Shown piece after piece: positions 1-8,987 of a DNA stretch of 27,417 nucleotides (its first letter is position 1; every line of letters starts with the position of its first letter). The stretch is taken from contig LSSK01001405.1 of assembly GCA_001969505.1 (NCBI GenBank), positions 1 through 27,417 on the forward strand. The letters are read 5' to 3'. The position numbers and the translations under genes are program-made. Under the pieces are notes generated by a model. The model was not told the origin of the DNA, did no database searches, and was given only the letters and a program-made list of their open reading frames with translations. Origin of the DNA: Zancudomyces culisetae (Eukaryota; Kickxellomycota; Harpellomycetes; Harpellales; Legeriomycetaceae).

Positions 1-273
1 ATTCATACTTGATACTGACTTTATTTCTGATACTTAAAAAGGAAAAGTTTTAATCGCTACAACTTCGCCTTTTAAATAAATCGAAAAAATATTTAATAAA
101 AAATTTTCTAAACTAAAAAAATTTTTTTTTCATTCTCCCTTTTCCTCTTCATCCCCCCCCTCTCTTCCCCACTTTTCCTTTCCTCTCCTCCTCTCACACA
201 ATTTTTATCCTTTTTTTACTTTTTATTTAATTTTTTTTTTTACAAATAACAAACAGTTGGGTCAGTATAATTA
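1..273. other. Region 3' of ENT3, AT-rich with a polypyrimidine block
   Basis: No gene is seen. Positions 115-130 form an A7T9 junction. Positions 131-195 are almost pure pyrimidine on the + strand, including a run of eight C near 155, so the ENT3 transcript strand is purine-rich here. This is probably the ENT3 3' untranslated and termination region. Confidence 0.5.
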
Positions 274-2015
274 TTATTTAGTGGTTGGAAACATATCGTC
301 CAATGATATAAGCGATTTATGTTTTACCCACAAATTGTTGGACTCAGATGCAAGTTGGTGTCCATCATCATCCAATAGTGACCTGCCTACAGTAGCGCTC
401 TTGGAAGTGTTTCTAGTTCCAACATCAACACCAACATTAACGCCAACACCAAGTCCAGTATCGATGTTGGTATTAGAATTGACATTGGCATTGACATTAC
501 CATGAGTATTGGTTGTTGCTGCTGTTATTGAAATTGATTGAAAATCACCCCAATCATCCTCATCATTATTATTTTGTACACTCCCAGTCGTATCTTCAGT
601 TTTAGATTTGCTATTTCCCAAACTTTCCCAAGGATCCTCATCTAACAAGGTGTTTTTAATGTTTTTTTGGGGGCTTTTATATACGCTTGGGTTGGTACTA
701 GTGTTGCTATTACTATTAGCTGTATCATCAAAGAGCAGCAAGTCATCAACTGGGCTCGTACCCGTGGATTGCGGTTCTGTCTCTGGTTCATATCGCTCTG
801 GTTGTTTGCCATTATTATATGTATTCCTGTGTATACTACTGATCTTACTACTGGCCGTATGTGTTTCAAATCTATTAGTATCGCTGGTATGTTCATAACT
901 TGTCGTTCTGGCATTTGTTTTTGGAATTGAACCTTTGATATTATAGCCACCACTACTTCGACTGCCACCACCGCTGCCGCCATTACTATTGCTAGTATTA
1001 CTACCGATACCACTACCAAATCCACTCGAAAGCGACTCTGAACCAACACCCTTGTATTTATTACGGTTCTCAATTGCCTTCTTGCGTTCTTCTTGTAAAA
1101 GCGGGTTGTTGGCCAACAAATCAACAATTTGTTTAGACAACACCCTTACTATTTACCAGACATGAGAAGATAATATATAAAATGTTTTAAACTTGCTAAT
1201 ATGTTAAATAGAAAAAGAGTTTTTATTAAATAAAAAAAAGATAATAAAACGAACAGAGAAAGACGTACCATTAACACCTCTATCGGTTTCATTTTCTTCT
1301 AAAAATTGAAAAGAACCTAGCTGTCGTAGTGCACTCTGTTTTTGTTGTATTAGATCTACGCAAATATCCGATCCATTTTTGATAATATACTCCAATAGCT
1401 GTAGAGCCTAAAAAATTTGTTTATATATTTATATGTATGTATTCAATTACTCGATAATGATGCTTTTTGGATTGTAAAATCATACCAAGGTTGGTAAAAG
1501 TATATAACCATAGAATTAAGAATAAGTAAAGAAAAATAAACATACTTTGTAGATTTGTCGCCACTTGCTGGGTTCAAAATTAAACTTTGTAAATAAAAAG
1601 TCGACAACTTGTTGGGCCTGCTCGCTGTTACAGATATCAATTCAAAATGTTAAAGAGTGTGACCAGAGTATAAAAAGAAAAAAAGTATTTTCTTACCGTT
1701 GAAAAGTAAATCCCGAAATTTCCAGCATAAGGGTTCTACTAGCACCCCATTTTTCAGAATTGGTAGCCTGGTTGATTTTAATTTCAATATCCGAGTAATT
1801 ATACACGACATTTTTCCTATTTTTTGTTTCAAGATGTAATTCATTCTTGTTATAATAAAAAAAATAAAAAGTAAATAACTAGATATGTAGATAGGATAGG
1901 AATAGAACTAGAAGCATAACTAAAAGTAGGGCTAGAAGAGTAGAGGAGAAGATAGGGATTACATTTTATCAATGAGGTTTTTCATGTCCCAAACCGAAAC
2001 CTGCGAAAAATTCAT
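274..2015 (-). CDS. ENT3: Epsin-like clathrin adaptor with ENTH domain (Ent3/epsinR family), five exons
   Basis: Predicted TGN/endosome clathrin adaptor binding phosphoinositides through an N-terminal ENTH domain. I assemble exons 2015-1963, 1816-1697, 1624-1546, 1407-1269 and 1148-274, giving 421 residues. The four introns (146, 72, 138 and 120 nt) all have GT..AG ends and the frame is kept across every junction. ENTH hallmarks follow in order: KNVVYNYSDIEIKINQATN, WGASRTLMLEI, KWRQIYKALQLLEYIIKNGS and DRGVNVR, then KYKGVG. The tail (about 167-421) is Ser/Asn/Gly-rich and disordered. It carries adaptor peptides: DPW (302-304), the gamma-ear type motif WGDF (330-333) and clathrin-box-like LISLD (410-414), with LLLFD near 268. 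The start is the ATG at 2015, with A at -3. The gamma-ear motif favours Ent3/epsinR over plasma-membrane epsins; Ent5 is the alternative. Family assignment is secure, the exact orthologue less so. Confidence 0.85.
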
Positions 2016-2485
2016 TTTACTATATTTCCTTTTGCTATCGAACTCTTCCCCCGTTCGTAATATATTGTTTTCTTATCCCCTTTATTAGATGGCTAGGGTT
2101 GTTTAGCAAATTTAAATGTAAAAATTCAATGTCAATGAAGGCAAATTGCGAGTTGTTATTTTATTTTCAAGGATTTGGTTTATACAATTGCAAAGAAATA
2201 CAAAATTAATATATCTGGACCAATGTGAGTGCCGCAAAAAACAAATTAAAGCACAATCTTTATCGTTTATTACAATTGTTTGTAGTAAAGGTAATATTAG
2301 AAAATTAAAACTATGAACAAGAGGCTCTAGAATAATCAAGAGTGTTAACCGCCCCCCCCCCACCCCCAGCCCCAGCCCTCGACTCTTGGTTGTATTTCTG
2401 GATATTTTTATAACAGTAATTATTTATATTTATGATGAAATACTTGTGCAAAAGAAAAAAAAAAGGAATTAGATAAAATGGAAAA
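2016..2485. other. Intergenic MIC60 3' region / ENT3 promoter
   Basis: No gene is seen in these 470 bases. The notable element is a C-rich block at 2351-2379 on the + strand, with C runs of 10, 5, 4 and 3. It is therefore G-rich in the strand of the MIC60 transcript and would lie in its 3' untranslated region. The part nearest ENT3 is plain AT-rich sequence with no box I can name. Confidence 0.45.
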
Positions 2486-4552
2486 TTATAAAGAAAGAGA
2501 AGTAAACAGACGTTCAGCCTGTAAAACATTCAAAAACTGTTCAATTTCCAATCGACTACGAGCAGAATCTAGCCAGTCAGAAGCCAAAACCTTAGGCCAT
2601 CCTTGCAACTGGTTAAGCTCACGGGCAGCAGCATCCAAATTGTTGGACAACAAGTAGTAACGGGTTCTGGCAAGAACAGCTTCAGTGTCAGTGCCTTCAA
2701 CAAGGCCGTGTTTTGTGGCCATGAAGCGGGACAGAGTTGAGGAAACCAAATAATTGAAGAATGAAGATTGTTGAGGAGAGCTAGAGCTGTCAGTATCTGT
2801 TCCATTGTCTTTGTTTGGTACTGGCATCAGTGAAACTTTGGAAATTTGTTTGGCAAGGTAATCAAATCTATCCAGCAATTGTGGATGAGAAGGAACGTTT
2901 TCAGAAACCTTTACAGATTTAATGGCGCTTGTAGATGCAGGATAAAGATCAGGTTGCTCATTAAGAACATATGTGAGTTTGGTCAACTCATTGGTGAACG
3001 AAGATGTACCACCAGTTACTGAAGACGACTTGGCATCGTAACGATCATTTGCACACACGGCCACAGCCAATGCGTTTGCAGCCATTTCTACACGAGCAGC
3101 TTGGCGGTTAGAATCAGCAGCATGTAACAGTTTTTCTACGGACGATGAGAGGTCATTCAGATGTGCCTCGACTACTTGTAGCTGGGCCAATCGACCGTCA
3201 CGTTCCATATCGACCTTGTGTCTCACCACACCATCAAACTTGGCAGTCATTTGTTGCTTAACTTGTTCAACCAGTTGCAAAGCAGATGCTTCATCGAGTT
3301 GTTTTTGTCGTTCTACAGCGAGTAACAGGTCGTTTCCAGCTGATTCTAGTAGTTGTGCGCGTTGTATTTCAAATTCTCGTAGTAACAATTCGATTGCTTG
3401 TAAGTGTGCTTCGTTCTGTTTGCTTAGTTCGGATTTAACTAGTGCATCTGTTTCTATTCTGATTTCGTAGAATCGTTTGTCAACCGCCTTGAACGCATCG
3501 CTTAGGTCGCGCAGTTCTGCGAGAGTGCTGCGTGATATGTCGTGGTGGTTCAGGATTTCGATCACCCGACTGAGCTGGACTGATAGCTCGGTGATTTTGG
3601 GCTCAACCGATTCAAATACTGGGAATTCGATCTCCACCTTGATTGATTCTACAGGATTAGATGCAACTCCTGTCTTGATTTGCTCTTTTTGTTGAGGTAC
3701 TGGCTTTTGGGAGTGTATTTCCTTTGGTCTTTGTTCAAAATCCCAATTACCCGTCTTTATGGCATGTACCATAAACTTGAGATTTTCTAGGATAAAATCT
3801 GCTACATACTTGGCATCCTTTGTATATTCAACATCTTTTAGTACGTTTAACAAACTTCCATTATGTGTTTCCAAAGTTTCCATATATTCTTTGGTAAATG
3901 GCAAAGAATTGAAAATCGATTTAATTTGCTGGTAGTTTGGATCTTCTTGTGCAGCCGACTTTTTGTTTTTAATATCCTGGTTCACTATATAGTATCCTCC
4001 TGCAACCAACAAAACTCCATATAGCATGGTAAGGCGTGTAAGCAATTTTGTTTTGCGCCATTTTTTCTTTGGTTTGGTAGCTGTCGTTTTAGGAGGATTG
4101 GAAGAGGAAGAAGCGGATGGGGTGGGTGAACCTGGAGTTTCGGTACCCTTTTTAACATCGGCCGTTGTGGCTGTGGTAAATCTTGCTCCCTGTTTACTGG
4201 AAAGTACCAAGTTTTGTGTAGATTTCGTTATAAGAGCATTGTTCCGATTGTTCAGGGTAGCTAGTGTTCTTTGAACAAGCAATCGCTGATTATTTGGATT
4301 GATCTAGTTGATATACATACATAATTACATGTCAGGATTACCTCTATATTTTTTTTTAGCTTGCTGAAGTAAAAAAATACATTTAAAAGTGAAATGAGGA
4401 TATATTGTAAATATCTAAATATTAAAAATAATAAGAAGGAAGGGGAGGGGGAAGGGGAGGGATAAGATTTGGTATTTATGAAATCTGAAAATAAAAATTA
4501 TTTTTTAAAGTACCTTGGTTCCTAGTATCCGGGTAGCTGCAAGTTTATACAT
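2486..4552 (-). CDS. MIC60: MICOS subunit Mic60 (mitofilin/Fcj1), two exons
   Basis: Core subunit of the inner-membrane MICOS complex that shapes crista junctions. The long reading frame has no ATG near its 5' end, and a TAG lies just upstream in frame. An exon at 4552-4514 supplies the start: MYKLAATRILGTK, then GT at 4513. The intron runs to 4304 (210 nt, ends in CAACTAG), and exon 2 begins INPNNQR at 4303. The join is in phase 0 and makes a basic, acid-free mitochondrial presequence. The 618-residue product has, in order, a Ser/Thr/Pro/Lys stretch, one membrane helix at about 104-120 (LTRLTMLYGVLLVAGGYYIV), a long charged coiled-coil region around 240-420, and a C-terminal mitofilin signature (RYYLLSNNLDAAARELNQL, then GWPKVLASDWL). 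This order matches the family. A 4-codon upstream reading frame overlaps the start codon. Confidence 0.88.
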
Positions 4553-4559
4553 TTTGCAT
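4545..4559 (-). promoter_or_regulatory. Four-codon uORF overlapping the MIC60 start codon
   Basis: Reading leftward, ATG at 4559 opens a frame of four codons and stops with TAA at 4547-4545, so the main ATG (4552) lies inside it. The uORF start has T at -3 (weak context), whereas the MIC60 ATG has A at -3. Leaky scanning past the uORF is therefore plausible. It matters only if the transcript begins upstream of 4559, which the sequence cannot show. Confidence 0.35.
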
Positions 4560-5100
4560 TAAATTATTCTTGAAAAAAAATAAATATAATATATATAATG
4601 TATATATGTATAAAGGAATACTTGGTAAAGTGTGAGGAAGTGGCGGCGAAGGTTGTGTTTTTGATAAATGTATCTGGTTTAGTTATTGATACATTAATTA
4701 CCCTGCTTTTTCACTAAATTTTTATTTTTGATAAAAAAAAATTGCAGTTTTGTTTATGCTTCAATTTTTTTTATCCGACTAGCAAAAAAAAAAAACCAGA
4801 TTTGAAATGGTTAATAGCAAAAAACAAAACATAACGAAACAAAAAACAAAGTAGCAAAATAAATAAAGTGAGGAATAGAGGCCGGTAGCTGGTAGCTGGT
4901 AGAGTATATAGCTGAATGTATAAAAATATGAACATTCTGACATTGCAAATCGTCAAAAGAGTTTGAACAACAAGAAAAACAAAAGGCAAATGTATATAGC
5001 AGAATAGAATCCTCTAGATTTATTTTTTCAAGAATGATTAGCAAGATAAACTAATGCTGAATAAATAAAAAGAAAAGAGCGGAAAAAAAAAGTAAAAAAT
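4553..5100. other. Intergenic SSB 3' region / MIC60 promoter
   Basis: 548 bases between two leftward genes. No coding potential is seen; short frames here are AT-rich noise. It contains a threefold GGTAGCT-type direct repeat near 4881-4902, several A runs of 8-10 and an alternating TATA stretch near 4587-4610. That stretch could serve as the MIC60 TATA region, 35-60 bases upstream of the start. Confidence 0.4.
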
Positions 5101-6945
5101 TTATTTGTACAAGGAATGGAAGGCCTTTTCAGCGGTACGCTTCAATTTTCTGTGGGCAGCAGAGACTTGTTCCTTGGATGGAGGAGTGGAGATGGACAAG
5201 AACTCAACAGCTTCAGCCAAGGCGTTTTCAAGAGCCTCCTTGTCAGCGCGCTTGAGACGGGTCTCAATCTTGATGTCAGACATGCTGCTCTCGATCTGGT
5301 TGACGTAGTGTTCAAGCTCTTGGGTGGCATGGACAGCTTCGGCACGCTTGTCATCAGCATCCTTGAATTTCTGGGCCTCATTGACCATTCTGTCGATATC
5401 AGCAGCGCTGAGGTGACCAACAGATTGGGAAATGGTGATGTTTGCGGAGCGGCCTGAAACCTTGTCTTGGGCAGTTACCTTGAGGATACCGTTGGCATCA
5501 ATATCGAAGGTACAGATGAGTTCTGGAATACCCTTTGGTGCTGGGGCAATTCCGTTGAGCTCAAAGTTTCCGAGCAAGTTGTTGTCGGCGGTCATTTGAC
5601 GTTCACCTTCGTAGATTGGGAAGAGAACGGTGGTTTGGTTATCGTCAACAGTGGTGAAGGTACGGGTTTGAACTGTTGGGATGACTGTGTTACGTGGAAC
5701 AACAACGGCCATCAATCCTCCCTTCATCTCAACTCCCAATGACAATGGTGCTACATCAAGCAAAACCAAGTCTTGGGTCTTGGAGGCATCAGAGGTGTTG
5801 GTCAATACAGCTCCTTGGACTGCAGCTCCGACGGCAACGGCTTCATCAGGGTTGATTCCCTTGTTGAGCTCCTTTCCGTCAAAGAAAGTTTCCAACATGC
5901 TTTGGATCTTGGGGATACGTGTGGATCCTCCTACCAATACAACTTCGTCAACTTGGTCCTTGGCCATCTTGGCATCCTTCAATACAGTCTTGACTGGCTC
6001 CAAGGTGTTTTCAAAGTATTTGGTGTTGAGTTCCTCAAACTTGGCTCTTGTAATGCTGGCTTGGAAGTCCTTTCCGTTGAACAAGGAGTCGACTTCAACG
6101 GTGGTACGTGTCAATGATGACAAGGTACGCTTAGCACGCTCACAGGCTGTGCGCAATCTGCGCATGGCTCTGGCATCACCACTGATGTCTTCGTTGTGCT
6201 TGCGCTTGAATTCAGCCTTGAAGTGTTCAACCAATGTGTTGTCAAAGTCTTCTCCTCCCAAGTGAGTATCTCCAGCAGTTGCTCTGACTGTGAATACCCC
6301 TCCTGCAATGGTCATCAAACTGACATCGAATGTTCCACCTCCCAAATCGAAGATCAATACATTCTTCTCCTTGGCATCCTTCTTGTCCAATCCGTATGCA
6401 ATAGCTGCGGCTGTTGGTTCGTTGATGATACGTAGTACTTCCAATCCGGCAATAACTCCGGCATCCTTGGTTGCGTTTCTTTGTGCGTCGTTGAAGTATG
6501 CTGGTACTGTAATGACAACCTTCTTGACTGTCTTACCCAACTTGGCCTCGGCGACTTCCTTCATCTTGGTCAATACCATGGATGAGATTTCTTGTGGTGT
6601 GAATTGTTTGGTCTCACCCTCAACTTGAACCTCAACCATTGGCTGTGAGTCCTTCTCAACGAGCTTGAATGGCCAGTGTTCCTTATCAGCCTTGACGTGT
6701 GGGTCGTCGTAGCGTCTTCCGATCAATCTCTTTGCGTCAAAGACGGTGTTTGCTGGGTTCATGGCGGACTGGTTCTTGGCGGCATCTCCAACCAATCTTT
6801 CTGAGTCTGTGAATGCAACATATGATGGAGTGGTACGGTTTCCTTGCTCGTTGGCAATGATTTCTACTCTCTCACCTTCCCATACAGCAACACAAGAGTA
6901 TGTTGTTCCAAGATCAATTCCAATAGCTCCCTGATATTCTTCCAT
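5101..6945 (-). CDS. SSB1: Ribosome-associated Hsp70, Ssb type
   Basis: Cytosolic Hsp70 that binds nascent chains at the ribosome with the RAC complex. The 614-residue product shows the three Hsp70 signatures: IDLGTTYS (10-17), [12 protein letters not shown] (198-209) and [11 protein letters not shown] (336-346). The linker is [13 protein letters not shown] (392-404). Placement in Ssb rather than Ssa rests on the family-typical length (about 613), the absence of a C-terminal EEVD (it ends FHSLYK), [15 protein letters not shown] at the N terminus, and the FTT..DNQTTV..P.Y.GER block in the substrate domain. A leucine-rich stretch near 577-590 ([12 protein letters not shown]) sits where Ssb has its nuclear export signal. 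It is intronless within the coding region, and its codon choice is more GC-rich and biased than its neighbours, as expected for a very highly expressed gene. The start ATG at 6945 has strong A-rich context. Confidence 0.93.
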   Translation of the reverse strand: MEEYQGAIGIDLGTTYSCVAVWEGERVEIIANEQGNRTTPSYVAFTDSERLVGDAAKNQSAMNPANTVFDAKRLIGRRYDDPHVKADKEHWPFKLVEKDSQPMVEVQVEGETKQFTPQEISSMVLTKMKEVAEAKLGKTVKKVVITVPAYFNDAQRNATKDAGVIAGLEVLRIINEPTAAAIAYGLDKKDAKEKNVLIFDLGGGTFDVSLMTIAGGVFTVRATAGDTHLGGEDFDNTLVEHFKAEFKRKHNEDISGDARAMRRLRTACERAKRTLSSLTRTTVEVDSLFNGKDFQASITRAKFEELNTKYFENTLEPVKTVLKDAKMAKDQVDEVVLVGGSTRIPKIQSMLETFFDGKELNKGINPDEAVAVGAAVQGAVLTNTSDASKTQDLVLLDVAPLSLGVEMKGGLMAVVVPRNTVIPTVQTRTFTTVDDNQTTVLFPIYEGERQMTADNNLLGNFELNGIAPAPKGIPELICTFDIDANGILKVTAQDKVSGRSANITISQSVGHLSAADIDRMVNEAQKFKDADDKRAEAVHATQELEHYVNQIESSMSDIKIETRLKRADKEALENALAEAVEFLSISTPPSKEQVSAAHRKLKRTAEKAFHSLYK

Positions 6946-7045
6946 TTTTCTTTATCTCTTATTCTTGTCTAGCGTTAGCTGCTATAGGTATGTACAAAAC
7001 GTTTTTTTTTTTAAATGTTCGCAACTGATCTAATAAATAAAGAAA

Positions 7046-7052
7046 CTTTATA
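7046..7052 (-). promoter_or_regulatory. Candidate TATA box of SSB
   Basis: TATAAAG on the minus strand, about 100 bases upstream of the SSB ATG, followed downstream by a T-poor leader. Spacing suits a yeast TATA element. This is a motif match only. Confidence 0.35.
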
Positions 7053-8281
7053 CCCTCCCTTTTTTATTTTAAAATTTTTTTCATTGCAAAAAAAAAAAAT
7101 AAAAAAAAAATTTTTTTTTTAATGTAATAGAGACTGGATGGATATGAAAAAAATTACTAAATGGGTGGATAATAATAATGATGGGACAATCAACGTAAAA
7201 AAAAAATTTTTTTTTTTCCTATCTTGTATTGTTGCTTCTTTTTTTCATGTTTATTTTTTTTACTTGTTACCTATGAGAATATAGAGGCTCAAGAAAAGAA
7301 AAAATTAAAAATCAAATTTCGGGATATTATACATCTTCATTTAGTGTATACTACTAGAATATTACGATTTGTTTTTGTTTTTTTTTTTCATCTTTACAAA
7401 TGTATCTTGTAAATTACCAAAACTTTAAAAAAAATTTTTTTATATTCAAAATTAATTTCAATCATGGCCCTTTTTCAAACTTACCCTACATTAAATTACC
7501 TTACCCTCCCCTTTCTATTTTTCATTGCCTCCCCTCCCTTCCCTCCCTCATCCCCACGTTTTTAGTATTTTAAATCTTTTGTATCTGGAATTATTATGTA
7601 ACTACAAGTAAAAAAAAAATTTTTTTTTTCCTTGCAAATTTCATTTCACATCATTTACGATAAGGTAAATCACAATTTTCAGCTGCAAATAGAAAACGTA
7701 AAAGCTTTTAATGGCACAGAATTTAGCACTATTCAACAATCAACTAGTTGTATTCGGATAGTCTATTTGCATATAATACCAAGCTTTGTATTAAGCTACA
7801 AGGTGTATTATTTTTAATTCGTTTATTTGTTAGTGTTTGTGGAGAAAGTTTAGGTAAAGAGAGTTATTCTTTAAGCTGTAACTATAACTATAGCTTTTTT
7901 AAAGTCATGAATTGGTGCTATCCTACGAGGTTATTAAAATACCCATGTTAATCACATATGCAAGATTTTCCAAGCCTTTATATACTTATTTTTCCAGTTT
8001 GTAGATAATCCGCTTATAAAAAAAAATGATATATATATACATTTATACAAGTAAAAAGTATAAATAACGTGAACAACAAATCAACTATTTAAATTTTGTA
8101 AATATATTAAAAGGATGTTGTATATAATATAAAAGCCTCAAACAACTTTGTTTTATATATACTATTATTTTGGTTGGGAAATAGAGTTATTTTCAACTTT
8201 TTTATTTCCATGTGTATAAATAAGAGAACAAAGTTGAATGAACAGTGAGCTGTGCTTATAGCTTGTTTCGAGTAATTATTT

Positions 8282-8285
8282 TGTA

Positions 8286-8340
<55 letters not shown>

Positions 8341-8341
8341 G
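8282..8341. repeat. Ten perfect TGTATG hexanucleotide repeats
   Basis: Ten uninterrupted copies of TGTATG, followed by decaying copies (TAGATG, TGCTTG). It is a simple tandem array in the SSB-POM152 intergenic region and does not match a G-rich telomere repeat. Confidence 0.95.
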
Positions 8342-8987
8342 TAGATGTGCTTGTGTCTTTAATGAAATAGAGACGACTCTAAGTGTATATCGGTGGTACA
8401 AACATTACTAAACATCTTTTGATCCTTCTTTATTTGGGATAACGAGTTGTTCGTTTTTTGTTGTTGTTGTTGTTGTCAGAGATCAAGTAGTTGATATGTC
8501 ATTTTGAATCATTTAAAAAAAAATTTTTTTAATTCCACGTTTGTTATACCAACTATATTAAATTAGCTTTGTAAATGATATTTGAATACATGTAAACAAA
8601 CATAAACAAAAAACAAAAAAAATTAAAATAAAAAGAAAACAAAGAAAATTAACAAAAATCAAAAAAATAAAGAGACTAGCTTTGTTTGAATATACCAACT
8701 TTTTATTTTGACTTTTGTATATGTTTAATGTTTTCAATATAGAGGTATCTTTAGTAACCAAATAGATTTTATAATTCATGATAATCAAACAAGAACAAAT
8801 ATAATTAGAATAAAGCTATACAAAAATAATAAAAATAATAATAAAAAAAAATTTTTTTTTATTTCAAGATTTAATAAACAGTAAAAAGGCAACAAAGAGA
8901 AAAAAAAATAGGACAAAGAAAAAAAAAAGTGTATAAGAGTCAGAAAGGAAGAGAGATAGAGAGAGTAAAGATAAGTGAGTGTTAGAA

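Larger units (their letters stand above)
6946..8987. other. Divergent SSB-POM152 intergenic region with A-run/T-run junctions
   Basis: 2.0 kb between head-to-head genes with no supportable coding region. It holds six perfect A-run/T-run junctions: 7101-7120 (A10T10), 7197-7217 (A10T11), 7427-7441 (A8T7), 7610-7629 (A10T10), 8515-8530 (A9T7) and 8843-8860 (A9T9). It also has a pyrimidine-rich block around 7500-7556 and a hexanucleotide array at 8282-8341. From about 8880 on the + strand becomes purine-rich, leading into POM152. The region presumably contains both promoters. No tRNA or other RNA gene was recognised. Confidence 0.5.

Noticed and set aside
642-1127. 161-codon minus-strand frame overlapping the ENT3 last exon
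   Set aside because: It is out of frame with the exon that carries the ENTH end and adaptor motifs.
5681-6265. 194-codon + strand frame opposite SSB
   Set aside because: This antisense frame of a highly codon-biased Hsp70 gene is a well-known artefact in this family.
6955-7000. 5' UTR intron in SSB, from GCTAACGCTAG on the minus strand
   Set aside because: It looks like a branch point plus acceptor, but no convincing donor is seen within a sensible distance. Other introns in this window do not place the branch point so close to the AG.
8282-8341. Interstitial telomere repeat
   Set aside because: TGTATG lacks the GG/GGG runs of telomere repeats, and the flanking genes are internal housekeeping genes.
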